NCBI GenBank assembly: GCA_964417875.1
Contig: CAYQJU010000002.1
Span: forward strand, 50,081 to 114,080
Reading direction: 5' to 3'
Length of the DNA stretch: 64,000 nt
Source: ZC4RG30 sp964417875
GTDB taxonomy: Bacteria; Pseudomonadota; Gammaproteobacteria; Steroidobacterales; Steroidobacteraceae
Of the stretch, positions 1 through 8,141 are shown one piece after another. Below the pieces are notes generated by a model, which made no database searches, had not been told where the DNA came from, and worked only from the letters and a program-made list of their open reading frames with translations. The position numbers and the translations under genes were made by a program. The stretch's first letter is position 1. Each line of letters begins with the position of its first letter.

Positions 1-89
1 AAACCCGGATCACGCGTGGTGCGGAAGGAGAACAGGGAATCGTTCCAGTGCTGCACGTTCAGGACGCGCTCGCTCGCGACTGCTGCCAT
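1..89 (-). CDS. fpr: Ferredoxin--NADP(+) reductase, N-terminal fragment
   Basis: Only the first 29 codons lie inside the window; the gene runs off the left edge. The ATG at 89 opens a peptide whose residues 7-20 read ERVLNVQHWNDSLF, followed by SFRTTRDPGF. This is the characteristic beginning of bacterial subclass I ferredoxin/flavodoxin NADP+ reductases, FAD enzymes that exchange electrons between NADPH and ferredoxin or flavodoxin and are often induced by oxidative stress. The identification rests on this short stretch alone, so the rest of the protein, including the FAD and NADP sites, is unseen. A short AT-rich inverted repeat (TTATTCCAATAA, 163-174) lies 74 bases upstream of the start and might belong to its control region. 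Confidence 0.8.
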   Translation of the reverse strand, partial: MAAVASERVLNVQHWNDSLFSFRTTRDPG

Positions 90-185
90 CGGCCTTCGAT
101 CTCGAAGCTTGGGGGACGGCAAGGCTAAGGGGTTTTCTATGCCGGAAAAAGCCTCGGATTGCTTATTCCAATAACCGGAGCGGAT

Positions 186-211
186 AAGGGCCGGCCGGCG
201 AGGCCGCCCTT
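186..211 (-). terminator. GC-rich hairpin at the end of the 211-798 gene
   Basis: Two arms, 186-196 (aagggccggcc) and 202-211 (ggccgccctt), pair over ten positions with one bulged base and a five-base loop, starting at the stop codon of the upstream minus-strand gene. There is no clear T-tract after it on the minus strand, so it is a candidate intrinsic terminator or transcript-end stabiliser only. Confidence 0.35.
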
Positions 212-798
212 CAGCGGACGCGGTTGACGCGCACCCAGCCGCTGCCGCCGCGGCTCTTGCGCGCCATGCGATAGCCGCCCAGCCGGCCACGGTTGATCTC
301 GACGGTGTCGCCGACCTCCACATGGAACAGGCTGTCCATGTCCATCTGCTGCCAGACCTGGCCGTTGTCCAGTGTCATCAGGAACACATTGGGCCGCGTC
401 TCGCGCAGCTGCTCGATGGCGGCAGTGAGCGTGCGGGGTTCGGCCTCGTCCCGCGAACCGGAGCGGCGCAGCTGGTCGGCGCCGAAGTCGCTGGCCGGAG
501 AGGATGCGGGCGTGGTTGGTGCCGGAGCGGCGGCCGGTGGCGTGGGCGCCGCGGCGCGCGATGCCGGGGCCGCGGCCTGTGCCCGCGGCGCAGCAGCCGG
601 TGCCGGCGTGAGGGCCGGGCCGGCGGCAGCCGCCGCAGACCCGGCACCCTGTGCGAAAAGACGGTCGTAGCACACCAGGCGCTCGAGGCTGTCGGTCACC
701 GTGGCGCAGCGCTGCGCGCGCTGCACCACGTCTTCAGCCGCAAGACCCGTGCCGGACACCAGCAGCAGCGCCGGAATCACCATCCATCGCTTGCCCAT
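211..798 (-). CDS. Secreted protein of unknown function with Ala/Pro-rich linker
   Basis: A 195-residue protein. The ATG at 798 is chosen over upstream in-frame starts because it opens directly into a signal peptide (MGKRWMVIPALLLVSGTGLAAE). After the predicted cleavage comes a small conserved-looking segment with two cysteines (C31, C43) in the context RLVCYDRLFAQ, resembling the N-terminal segment seen in several secreted or envelope proteins, including VasI/TagO-like ones. Residues roughly 52-110 are almost purely alanine and proline. The last 65 residues form a compact basic domain containing LDNGQVWQQ and GDTVEINRGRLGGYRMA, probably a small beta-rich fold. It likely acts in the periplasm. 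No function is assigned. It sits in the same orientation as fpr and the dioxygenase but 22 bases or more from each. Confidence 0.75.
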   Translation of the reverse strand: MGKRWMVIPALLLVSGTGLAAEDVVQRAQRCATVTDSLERLVCYDRLFAQGAGSAAAAAGPALTPAPAAAPRAQAAAPASRAAAPTPPAAAPAPTTPASSPASDFGADQLRRSGSRDEAEPRTLTAAIEQLRETRPNVFLMTLDNGQVWQQMDMDSLFHVEVGDTVEINRGRLGGYRMARKSRGGSGWVRVNRVR

Positions 799-820
799 CC
801 CGTCTCCCTGCCGGATTCCC

Positions 821-2116
821 TCAGGCGCTGGCCTTCGGCTTGTCCCAGCTCTTCTTGCTGTCGTCGTTGCCCGCCACCGAATAAAGCACCTGCGCGTTGC
901 GGGTCTTCTGGAAATCATCCAGCGACTGGCCGCGCATGGCCGCATAGATGTGCAGGTTGGTGGTGCCCACCACCGCGCCGAGCTTCTCGAGCAGGAAGAA
1001 GATCACGCCATAGTGGATCAGTCCACGCCAGTCGCGCCGGCGAACCAGGTCCTTCTCTTCATCGGTGAGGCCGTGCTGCTCGAACAGCGGCTCCGGGTCG
1101 GCCAGGAACTGCTTGCGGAACTCCGGCTGGATCAGCTCGTGCAGGAAGCGGTTCAGGCGGAAGGCCTTGACGCTGCGCTCGATGGTGTACGGATAGGTGC
1201 CCTCGAGCTTCTCGAGGCCCTCGTACTGCTCGGTCATGCGCTTGCGATACTGCTCCACGGGCTCGTCGATCGGATCATCCGACACGTTCTCGAAGATGAT
1301 GCTGGCGATCGGCGTCATCGACGGCAGGTAGTAGGTCTGGTGCGTCTTCTTCACCTCGGCCGACAATGCGGCGCGCATCATCAGCCACATCACCACCTCG
1401 GCGCCTTCCATGCCACCCAGCGTGGCGTACTCGGCCACGGTGATCTTCGTCAGGCTCTCCGGATCCTTCTCCAGCCGCTCGAGGAACTCCATGTCCCAGG
1501 GCGTGTTGTTGAAGCCGCAGCGCTCGCCATGCACCTGGTGCGACAGGCCACCGGTGCCGACGATGGCAACGGTGATGTCTTCCGGATAGGACAGGATGGC
1601 CTTGCGCAACGCCTTGCCGATCTTCCAGAAGCGCAGCGGCGTGGGCACCGGCGGGTTCAGCACGCCGCACTGGAACGGCACGATGCGGCAGGGCCAGCCC
1701 TGGTCGTGCGGCAGCAGCAGCGACAGCGGCGAGAACACGCCGTGGTCCAGGTCCTTGCCCTGGAAGTACGACAGGTCGAACTCGTCGGCCACCAGGCCCG
1801 CCGCGATGTGCGCGGCCAGCTTCGGGTCGCCCTGGAACGGCGGCAGCTTGCGCGGCCCGCCGCCCTCGTCCGCCGGCCGGTATTCCTCGCCGACGCCCAG
1901 CGCGAAGTGCGAGTAATGGTCGAGGAAGAACGAGGTGATGTGGTCGTTGAAGATGTAGAGCAGGACGTCGGGCTTGTTCTTCGCGAGCCAGTCCTGGACG
2001 GGCTTGTAGCCCTCGAAGATCGGCTTCCAGACCGGATCCTCATGCTTCTTCGCGTCGAGCGCGAAACCGATGGTGGGTGTGTGCGAGGTGGCGATCCCAC
2101 CGATGATCCTGGCCAT
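821..2116 (-). CDS. Fused LigB-LigA class III extradiol dioxygenase (gallate or protocatechuate 4,5-dioxygenase type)
   Basis: A 431-residue single-chain version of the protocatechuate 4,5-dioxygenase heterodimer. The N-terminal ~280 residues are the catalytic beta (LigB) part and the C-terminal ~110 residues the alpha (LigA) part. Candidate Fe(II) ligands are H12 (IGGIATSH), H59 (YIFNDH) and a glutamate in GGMEGAEVVMW (238 or 240); H193 in GTGGLSHQ matches the catalytic histidine. This beta-alpha fusion of about 420 residues is the known architecture of gallate dioxygenases (DesB/GalA), which cleave gallate to 4-oxalomesaconate, but sequence alone does not separate gallate from protocatechuate as substrate. 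The ATG at 2116 has GGAGG about 9 bases upstream. It is probably co-transcribed with the two secreted-protein genes upstream; no other ring-cleavage pathway gene is adjacent. Confidence 0.9.
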   Translation of the reverse strand: MARIIGGIATSHTPTIGFALDAKKHEDPVWKPIFEGYKPVQDWLAKNKPDVLLYIFNDHITSFFLDHYSHFALGVGEEYRPADEGGGPRKLPPFQGDPKLAAHIAAGLVADEFDLSYFQGKDLDHGVFSPLSLLLPHDQGWPCRIVPFQCGVLNPPVPTPLRFWKIGKALRKAILSYPEDITVAIVGTGGLSHQVHGERCGFNNTPWDMEFLERLEKDPESLTKITVAEYATLGGMEGAEVVMWLMMRAALSAEVKKTHQTYYLPSMTPIASIIFENVSDDPIDEPVEQYRKRMTEQYEGLEKLEGTYPYTIERSVKAFRLNRFLHELIQPEFRKQFLADPEPLFEQHGLTDEEKDLVRRRDWRGLIHYGVIFFLLEKLGAVVGTTNLHIYAAMRGQSLDDFQKTRNAQVLYSVAGNDDSKKSWDKPKASA

Positions 2117-2150
2117 TGCTTGAACTTGCCTCCGTTGAGAAAACTGCGCC

Positions 2151-2579
2151 TCAGCGACCCTCTGCCTGGCGGCGGGTTTCCTCGCCGACGGCGCGCTGGT
2201 CCTGGTTGCGCGATGAACGCAGGCCGAAGAATCCTTCCTTCGTCTCTGCGGAAACCACATAGCCGCCCTCGGTGCCGTCACGGAACGGCGCGGCGTTGAC
2301 GGTGATCTCTTCGCCCACCTTCACCATGCCCTTGCGATAGCCGCCGCGGTACATGTTGTTGGTGCTATGGCCCTCGAAACGCACTTCGCGCTTGCCCTTC
2401 TCGTCGTTGAGCTCGACGACCAGGCGCATGTGCGGGTTGATGGCGGCGAAGTCCTTGACGATGCCGGTATAGGACACCTGGCGGCTGAAATCGAACTGCA
2501 CCGCGGAGTGGTGCGCGATCGCCGTGCCGGCGGCCAGCGCCGCGGCAACCAGGGTCAGGGTGCGGAAAATCTGCTTCAT
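2151..2579 (-). CDS. DUF6152-type small secreted protein
   Basis: A 142-residue protein with a clear signal peptide (about residues 1-22, ending GTAIA) followed at once by HHSAVQFDFSR, the signature start of DUF6152-type proteins (AHHS after the signal, then a compact OB-like or beta-barrel domain). The body contains INPHMRLVVELND and FEGHSTNNMYRGGYRKG. The role of the family is not known to me; members recur beside aromatic-degradation and hypothetical secreted genes in Proteobacteria. The gene is 34 bases upstream of the fused dioxygenase and 24 bases downstream of another secreted protein, all on the minus strand, so the three probably share a transcript. Confidence 0.8.
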   Translation of the reverse strand: MKQIFRTLTLVAAALAAGTAIAHHSAVQFDFSRQVSYTGIVKDFAAINPHMRLVVELNDEKGKREVRFEGHSTNNMYRGGYRKGMVKVGEEITVNAAPFRDGTEGGYVVSAETKEGFFGLRSSRNQDQRAVGEETRRQAEGR

Positions 2580-2603
2580 TGAATTGATCCTCGGGATGCC
2601 AGA

Positions 2604-3356
2604 TCAGGGATTGAACGGGTCGGGAACGCCGGCTTCCTTCGCGCGCTCGGCGATGCGGTCGAGCCACATCTCCTCGGGGCACTCATAGGGAAGCAGCCGG
2701 CCATTGGGCACCTCGGCCCAGCGCTTGGTCTGCACCACCGGCGCGGTGTAGAACTTCGGGTCGGTCATGGTCATCTCGGCCTTCAAGATGCGGCGGCCCT
2801 GGTCGTCGACGCCGTCGAACTGGTAGCGCTCGACGATCTTCGCCTCGTCGGAATGCGGCGTGCGCTGGTCGACCTGGTCCACCAGATTGTCGGTCTCGAC
2901 CACCAGCACGTTGCCCTCCCAGCGACCCGACGAGTAGCCATTGCGGCCCGGGATGCGGTCTTCGGGGGCCGCGTTGCGGTCGCCGAAGTAGATGCGGCGC
3001 ACTTCAGTGTGGGCCTCATAGATGATGGTGATCTGCTCGGGGCGCTGGATGATCTCCATCGGATAGGCGCCCGAGCCCAGCATGGAACCGGGCATGCCCG
3101 TGCCCACACACCAGCGGCCGGGCGAATCGTCGGTGCCACCGGTGAGCTTGTTGTAGGCGTCGACGCGCGCGCGCGCATAGGGCGTGAGGGGCAAGGGCCC
3201 CGCTGCCGGCGCACTGTTGCCGCCAGTCGACCGGCCGGCCGTGGTCCACACGCCAGTGAAATCAGGTGGCGCGCCGGCCGCCACGGCAGCGGCGCCGACC
3301 AGCAGCGCAGCCACGGCGACCCCCGCGCGGCGAATCGCGATTTTCAGATGCCCCAT
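2604..3356 (-). CDS. Secreted protein of unknown function, DUF6152 companion
   Basis: A 250-residue protein with an N-terminal signal (MGHLKIAIRRAGVAVAALLV...AAVAAG) and a mature start PPDFTGVWTT, typical of a recurrent secreted family found paired with DUF6152 genes. Notable stretches are GRWCVGTGMPGSMLG, YGDR-like IYFGDRNAAPEDRIPGR and GRWEGNVLVVETDN, suggesting a beta-rich fold. Of two possible ATGs, 3356 is preferred because GGGGGA lies five bases before it; 3362 is the alternative and adds two residues. The protein probably works outside the cytoplasm. I assign no function; linkage to the ring-cleavage dioxygenase is positional only. Confidence 0.7.
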   Translation of the reverse strand: MGHLKIAIRRAGVAVAALLVGAAAVAAGAPPDFTGVWTTAGRSTGGNSAPAAGPLPLTPYARARVDAYNKLTGGTDDSPGRWCVGTGMPGSMLGSGAYPMEIIQRPEQITIIYEAHTEVRRIYFGDRNAAPEDRIPGRNGYSSGRWEGNVLVVETDNLVDQVDQRTPHSDEAKIVERYQFDGVDDQGRRILKAEMTMTDPKFYTAPVVQTKRWAEVPNGRLLPYECPEEMWLDRIAERAKEAGVPDPFNP

Positions 3357-3469
3357 GTTCATCCCCCGTTCTTTGTCGGTTTGGTGCCAATCGATCAAGC
3401 GTAGGCGCACCCCCGGGGGCTGTCAAAATGTGTCCCGGGCAGTGTTTGCGCCTCTGGCATCATCGCATC

Positions 3470-4252
3470 ATGTTGCCCTCGCTGTATGTCCCACACGGTG
3501 GTGGTCCCTGCTTTTTCATGGAAGATCCGCAGGGGTTGTGGACCGGCATGGCCCGCTTCCTGCGCGAGCTGCCGGCTTCGCTGCCCGAACGGCCGCGCTC
3601 GATCCTGATCGTGTCCGGACACTGGGAGACCCGCGGCCTGGCACTGACCGCGGCGAAGCAGCCGCCACTGATCTTCGATTACTACGGATTTCCCGCGCAC
3701 ACCTATGCGCTGCGCTATGACGCGCCGGGCAATCCGGCGCTGGCTGCCCGCGCCCGGCAGTTGCTGCAGGCGGCCGGCTTCCCCGCCGCGCTCGATCCCG
3801 GGCGGGGCCTCGACCATGGCGTGTTCGTGCCGCTGAAGGTGGTGTTTCCCGAGGCCGACATCCCGGTGGTGGAACTGTCGCTGGATGCGGGTCTCGATGC
3901 CGCCACCCACCTCGCCGTGGGCCGTGCGCTGGCACCCTTGCGCGAAGACGGCGTGCTGGTAATGGGCGCGGGCATGAGTTTCCATAACCTGCGGGCGCTG
4001 GGGGATCCGCGGCTCGCGGAGCCCTCCGCGCAATTCGATGCCTGGCTGACGGCGGCGGCCTGCGCGCCGGCGGAGGAACGGGCCGCGCAACTGGCGCGCT
4101 GGCATGAAGCCCCGGCGGCGCGCATCGCGCATCCCCGCCACGAGCACCTGCTGCCGATGATGGTGGCGGCGGGTGCCTCGTCACAGCCCGGTCGGCGCAT
4201 CTACAACGAGCAGGTGCTGGGCACCTGGATCTCTGGATTCGCCTTCGACTGA
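3470..4252 (+). CDS. DODA-type extradiol aromatic ring-opening dioxygenase (YgiD-like)
   Basis: A 260-residue LigB-superfamily protein of the short, monomeric DODA/YgiD class. Candidate metal ligands are H9 (VPHGGGP), H51 (IVSGHWE) and H116 (GLDHGVFVPL), and the C-terminal HPRHEHLLPM supplies another conserved histidine. Relatives open catecholic rings such as L-DOPA, though many bacterial members have unknown natural substrates. It is transcribed away from the fused dioxygenase operon; the start is the first ATG giving the expected LYVPHGGG opening. Two class III dioxygenases within 3 kb point to catechol-type chemistry here, but they belong to separate transcripts. Its end converges on the lrgB end with only 13 bases between. 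Confidence 0.88.
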   Translation: MLPSLYVPHGGGPCFFMEDPQGLWTGMARFLRELPASLPERPRSILIVSGHWETRGLALTAAKQPPLIFDYYGFPAHTYALRYDAPGNPALAARARQLLQAAGFPAALDPGRGLDHGVFVPLKVVFPEADIPVVELSLDAGLDAATHLAVGRALAPLREDGVLVMGAGMSFHNLRALGDPRLAEPSAQFDAWLTAAACAPAEERAAQLARWHEAPAARIAHPRHEHLLPMMVAAGASSQPGRRIYNEQVLGTWISGFAFD

Positions 4253-4265
4253 GCCTGCGGACCGC

Positions 4266-4970
4266 TCAGCACAGCAGCATCGCCAGCAGCGGCGCGGCCA
4301 GCACATTCAGCACGCCTGTCAGCACCATGCTCAGACCGGCGATGGCGCCTTCGCGCTCATCCTCCTGCAATGCCCGCGCCGTGCCGATGGCATGCGCGGC
4401 CACGCCATAGGCCGCGCCGCGCGCCAGCGCCGTGCGTGCGCCGATGCGCGCCAGCATCAGCTCGCCGGCCAGCGCGCCGATGAGTCCGGTGATGATGACG
4501 AACACCGCGGTGAGGCCGGGAATGCCGCCGATGTCGCGCGCCACCTCCATCGCAAACGGCGTGCTGATCGAGCGCGGCAGCAGCGAGCGCAGCAGCGCGT
4601 CATCGAGACCCAGCAGCAGCGCCAGCATCCAGCCCGAGGCGATGGCAGCGATGCTGCCGGCCAGCATGCCCGCCACCAGCACCGGCCAGTGCGCGCGCAC
4701 CAGCGCGCGCTGCTGCCAGACCGGTACGGCAAAGGCGACGATGGCCGGACCCAGCAGCCAGACCAGCCAGCGCGTGCCGGCGAAGTAATCGGCATAGGCG
4801 GTGCGCGTGGCGAGAATGGCCAGCCCCACCACCAGCGGCGTGACCAGGATCGGCGCCAGCAGCGGATGTGGCCACTGCCGGTGCACGCGGCGCGCGGCGC
4901 CGAACACCAGCAGCGTGGCCAGCGACCAGGCGATGGCGCGCAGCATTGCGGCCGGATCAATCGCGGTCAC
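4266..4970 (-). CDS. lrgB: LrgB/CidB (YohK) family membrane protein
   Basis: A 234-residue protein with about seven hydrophobic segments and the family hallmarks LRSLLPRSISTPFAMEVARDIGG and AAYGVAAHAIGTARALQ. LrgB-type proteins work with LrgA-type partners. In Gram-positives they modulate murein hydrolase export and programmed lysis, and in plants and some bacteria they transport glycolate or pyruvate, so the exact role here is open. The start overlaps the end of lrgA by 14 bases, which supports translational coupling and a shared complex. Confidence 0.88.
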   Translation of the reverse strand: MTAIDPAAMLRAIAWSLATLLVFGAARRVHRQWPHPLLAPILVTPLVVGLAILATRTAYADYFAGTRWLVWLLGPAIVAFAVPVWQQRALVRAHWPVLVAGMLAGSIAAIASGWMLALLLGLDDALLRSLLPRSISTPFAMEVARDIGGIPGLTAVFVIITGLIGALAGELMLARIGARTALARGAAYGVAAHAIGTARALQEDEREGAIAGLSMVLTGVLNVLAAPLLAMLLC

Positions 4971-5352
4971 GGCGCCCCGTCATGGCAATGGCCAGGCACA
5001 CTGCGCGCGCCGTCACGGCCATCACGATGGCGCTGCCGGCGATGATCACCACCAGCACCTTGATGCCGGTCCAGCCGAGCAACTGCGGATGCTCGAGGAT
5101 GGCCAGCACCGCCGGCACGAACAGCACCAGCATGCGCGCCAGCAGCCAGTCCGCCCCGGGGGCGATGCAGCGCTCAGGCAGGGCGCGGCTGGCCAGCAGC
5201 AGCCACAGCAGCGCGAAGCCGGCGATGCTGCCGGGGAATGGCAGGCCGGTAGCGCGCACCAGCAGGTCGCCGGCCATCCACAGCAGGACCAGAAGGCCGA
5301 TCTGCAGCAGCGCGGCCGGCGTGATCCAGCGACGGGAGGGACCGGTGGGCAC
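4957..5352 (-). CDS. lrgA: LrgA/CidA family membrane protein
   Basis: A 131-residue, four-helix membrane protein with the family motif LPFPGSIAGFALLWLLL and a later FVPAVLAIL. The start is a GTG at 5352, three bases after the stop of the NnrU-type gene; no ATG is available nearby. LrgA-type proteins resemble small holins and pair with LrgB. Gene order nnrU-lrgA-lrgB with overlaps suggests one operon. No LytS/LytR regulator is nearby, so control cannot be read from the sequence. Confidence 0.85.
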   Translation of the reverse strand: MPTGPSRRWITPAALLQIGLLVLLWMAGDLLVRATGLPFPGSIAGFALLWLLLASRALPERCIAPGADWLLARMLVLFVPAVLAILEHPQLLGWTGIKVLVVIIAGSAIVMAVTARAVCLAIAMTGRRDRD

Positions 5353-5355
5353 GCG

Positions 5356-5937
5356 TCAGATCAGCGGGACCCCGATCAGCGCGCGATGCAGCCACAGCAG
5401 CATGGCCACATACAGGCCGATGCCCGCCACCACCGCGATCACGTCGTTGCGCAGCGCCGGTGCCGGCAGCGGCAGCATCATCGGGCGCGGCGGCCGGCGG
5501 CCGAGCGATATGCGCGCCACCACGGCCCACACCAGGAAGCCGCCGAACAGCAGCACATCGGCCAGCATGCCGTTGGCCAGCAGGTGCGCCAGCGCCCAGG
5601 CCTTCACCGCCACCAGCATCGGGTGCTTCAGCTTCGCCTTGATGCGCCCGGGCAGATAGGCGGCCAGGATCAGCGGGAACACCGGCAGCATCAGCAGGAA
5701 TGCGGCATGCCGCATTCCGGTCGGCGGGAAATACAGCGGCACCGGCGCGCGGCGGGCCTGCGCATAGCCGATGATGATCAGCACCAGCCCGGCCAGCGAC
5801 ACCAGTGAATAGACGGCCCGCCAGGCATTCGTGCCCCACGAGGCCGCCCAGGCATCGCGCAGCCCCGGCGCCGCAATGGCGAAGGAATGCATGCCGAAGA
5901 ACATCACGACACCGATGACCAGCAGCAGCATCTGCAT
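5356..5937 (-). CDS. NnrU family integral membrane protein
   Basis: A 193-residue protein with five to six hydrophobic helices and the NnrU-family hallmarks GMHSFAIAAPGLRD, the KHPMLVAVKAWALAHLLANG motif (which carries conserved histidines) and a C-terminal helix pair. NnrU was named from denitrification gene sets, where it is needed for nitrite and NO reductase expression, but family members occur widely in bacteria without denitrification and related plant enzymes are isomerases, so the name should not be taken as function. There is no other denitrification gene in the window. It is 18 bases downstream of a short-chain dehydrogenase gene and three bases upstream of lrgA. Confidence 0.85.
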   Translation of the reverse strand: MQMLLLVIGVVMFFGMHSFAIAAPGLRDAWAASWGTNAWRAVYSLVSLAGLVLIIIGYAQARRAPVPLYFPPTGMRHAAFLLMLPVFPLILAAYLPGRIKAKLKHPMLVAVKAWALAHLLANGMLADVLLFGGFLVWAVVARISLGRRPPRPMMLPLPAPALRNDVIAVVAGIGLYVAMLLWLHRALIGVPLI

Positions 5938-5955
5938 GGCAACTCCTCCGGGCGA

Positions 5956-6711
5956 TCAGGCCCGCTGCATGTCTCCGTCGATGGGAATCAGCTGGCCGGA
6001 AATCGACTTGCCGGCATCGGAGGCGAGGAACACCGCCAGCTGCGCGATGTCGGCCGGATCCACCAGCTGCTTGAGCGACTGGTTGGTCAGTCCCAGCAGC
6101 TTCTCCTCGTCGATCGAGCGCCCGGAAAGCTGCGCGCGGCCGGCGAACACGCGCTCGGCACGCTCGCCCGCCACCGCGCCCGGCGCAATGGCGTTGGCGC
6201 GGATGCCGTACTGCCCCAGCTCCAGTGCCAGCGTCTTGGTGAAACCCACCAGTGCCCACTTGGTGGAGGAATAGGCGGCGCGATTGGCATAGCCGAAGCG
6301 GCCGGCCGCCGAAGACATGTTGAGGATGGTGCCGCCACCGGCGGCAATCAGGTGCGGAATGGCGAGCCGCGCCACATCGAAGGAACCGGTGAGATTGACC
6401 CGCAGCACCGCATCCCAGTCGGCCGGATCCAGTTCATGCACGGGCCGCGTCGGCCCGCCGATGCCGGCGTTGTTGACCAGCACGTCGAGCCCGCCGAGGC
6501 GCGAGGCGGCATCGGCCACCATCGCCGCCACCGCGGCCCGGTCGCCGACATCACAGCGGTGCGTGATGAGGCCGCGAAGTTCACTGGCGGCGCGCGCGAG
6601 CGCAGCTTCGTCGATGTCGCACACGTACACACGCGCGCCATTCGCATGGAAGGCGCGCGCAAGCGCAAGGCCGATGCCACCGGCACCGGCGGTGATGAGG
6701 ACTCTGGACAT
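5956..6711 (-). CDS. Short-chain dehydrogenase/reductase (classical SDR)
   Basis: A 251-residue classical SDR. The nucleotide-binding loop is ITAGAGGIGLA (residues 4-14) instead of the usual TGxxxGIG, followed by an acidic residue after beta-2 (CDID), which favours NAD(H). NNAGIGG and the YSSTK active-site motif with an upstream serine (MSSAAG) are present, so it should be catalytic. The substrate is unknown. The ATG at 6711 is chosen because it leads straight into the Rossmann strand. It lies between the isomerase gene (54-base gap) and nnrU (18-base gap) and is probably in the same operon. Confidence 0.87.
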   Translation of the reverse strand: MSRVLITAGAGGIGLALARAFHANGARVYVCDIDEAALARAASELRGLITHRCDVGDRAAVAAMVADAASRLGGLDVLVNNAGIGGPTRPVHELDPADWDAVLRVNLTGSFDVARLAIPHLIAAGGGTILNMSSAAGRFGYANRAAYSSTKWALVGFTKTLALELGQYGIRANAIAPGAVAGERAERVFAGRAQLSGRSIDEEKLLGLTNQSLKQLVDPADIAQLAVFLASDAGKSISGQLIPIDGDMQRA

Positions 6712-6765
6712 GCGCGAGAGTGTACCCCGGCCGTCGCCGGCCCGGGGCAACGTGGGATCGACCGG

Positions 6766-7410
6766 TCAGGGTGCGACCGGTGCGCGGCGTGCGGTGGTGA
6801 CCTTCACCGGTTCGGCCATCATCTGCCCCTGCATCACCGGATTGCGTGCCTCGGCGCTACGCGGCAGTTCGAGCATCGCGCGCACCACGTCCATGCCCTG
6901 CACCACGCGTCCGAACACGGCGTAGCCTGGATCGCCATCGGGCTGGCCATCCATCGACACCAGGTCGCCCACCACGATGAAGAAGTCCGCCGTGGCTGTG
7001 CCGGGCTTCTCGCGCGCCATCGAGATGGCGCCATCCACATGCGACAGCCCGGTCTGCAACGGCGACTCATGCTCGATGGCCTTGTAGATCTTCTTCGGAT
7101 CACCCTGCAGCCCGCCCTGCACGATGGCATAGGCGCCATCCTCGCTGACCTTGTGCGCGCGGTAGAAGCTCATGCCATCGAGGCGCTTCGCATCCACATA
7201 GCGCAGGAAGTTCGCCGCAGTGACCGGCGCGCGTTCGGTTTCGAGCGCGATGTGGATGTCGCCCAGCGCCGTAGTGAGGATCACGGTGGTGGTGGCAAAG
7301 GAGCGTTCCGGCGCGGCATCGGTGGCATCACCCTGCTGCGCCGGGACCTGGAAGGACGCCGCGCCCAGCACCAGCGCCAGCAGCCAATGGATTCGGAGGA
7401 TGCGGTTCAT
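6766..7410 (-). CDS. Secreted cyclophilin-type peptidyl-prolyl cis-trans isomerase
   Basis: A 214-residue protein with a signal peptide (residues 1-24, ending VPAQQ) and a cyclophilin domain from about residue 40 to 195. Recognisable blocks are VILTTALGDIHIALETERAPVTAANFLRYV-type sequence, IVQGGLQGD, DGAISMAREKPGTATADFFIVVGD and YAVFGRVVQGMDVV. These exported cyclophilins assist folding of periplasmic or outer-membrane proteins. Compared with classic members the usual FHRVI motif is altered (SFYRAHK), so activity may be modest. The ATG at 7410 opens the signal peptide. It is divergent from the NTF2-like gene with 52 bases between. Confidence 0.87.
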   Translation of the reverse strand: MNRILRIHWLLALVLGAASFQVPAQQGDATDAAPERSFATTTVILTTALGDIHIALETERAPVTAANFLRYVDAKRLDGMSFYRAHKVSEDGAYAIVQGGLQGDPKKIYKAIEHESPLQTGLSHVDGAISMAREKPGTATADFFIVVGDLVSMDGQPDGDPGYAVFGRVVQGMDVVRAMLELPRSAEARNPVMQGQMMAEPVKVTTARRAPVAP

Positions 7411-7462
7411 GGGCACCGATCGTATGATCCTGGCGCAGGATTGCCAATGCAGGGAGCACCCC

Positions 7463-7957
7463 ATGTTGCCCAGGTTGCTGTGCGGATTGATTGTCCTGTC
7501 AGGTGTCTGCGCGCCGCTGGCCTTCGCAGCGCAGCCGGACAGCACCGAGGCGCGCCTGCGCCAACTCGAGGACGAGGCCGCCATCGGGCGGCTGCTGCTG
7601 GAATACGGCCGCACGCTCGATGCGCGCGACTTCGCAGCCTATGCCGCATTGTTCGCCCCGCAGGGTGCCTGGAAGGGCGCAATGGGAACCTTCACCGGGC
7701 CCCGGCAGATCCAGAGCGAGATGGAACGCATCTTTGCCGGCGCCACCGACATTCCCAGGGGCAGCAACTTCCATGTGATGTCGAACTTCATCATCGATGT
7801 GCAGGGCGATCGCGCCACGGCGAAGTCGATGTTCGTGTTCTATCGCATGGAGGGCAGCAAGCCGGTGGCCGAGGTGGCCGGCCGCTATGAAGATGTGCTG
7901 GTGCGCATCGATGGTGCGTGGAAGTTCCTGGAGCGCAACGCGCTGCCGCCAGGCTGA
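7463..7957 (+). CDS. Secreted NTF2-like (SnoaL-type) protein
   Basis: A 164-residue protein with a signal peptide (residues 1-22, ending AFAAQ) and a single NTF2/SnoaL-like domain. Typical features are LEDEAAIGRLLLEYGRTLDARDFAAYAALFA near its start and HVMSNFIIDVQGDRATAKSMF later. Members of this fold may be enzymes or ligand binders, and no substrate is indicated here. The ATG at 7463 has AGGGAG nine bases upstream. It stands alone, divergent from the isomerase operon. Confidence 0.8.
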   Translation: MLPRLLCGLIVLSGVCAPLAFAAQPDSTEARLRQLEDEAAIGRLLLEYGRTLDARDFAAYAALFAPQGAWKGAMGTFTGPRQIQSEMERIFAGATDIPRGSNFHVMSNFIIDVQGDRATAKSMFVFYRMEGSKPVAEVAGRYEDVLVRIDGAWKFLERNALPPG

Positions 7958-8141
7958 GAGGCAAACCGTTGGCGTGGCAACCCGCCACGATGCCGCAACC
8001 GGCCGGCCCGTCCCACCGGGCCGATGGTTCCTCCTCGCGTAGGAGTGCGCCGACTGCGCATGCAGAACTGCCACCGATGGCCTGCCGCAGGACAGCCGCG
8101 CATTGTCACTGCCCATCCGCCATCCTCGAGGGAGAATCCCC

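Noticed and set aside
701..2299. Long plus-strand frame opposite the fused dioxygenase
   Set aside because: Antisense of a clear gene, with low-complexity Arg/Leu/Val-rich sequence and no start context.
5887..7890. Long plus-strand frame opposite the SDR and isomerase genes
   Set aside because: Antisense to genes with intact catalytic motifs; composition is biased toward His, Gln and Arg.
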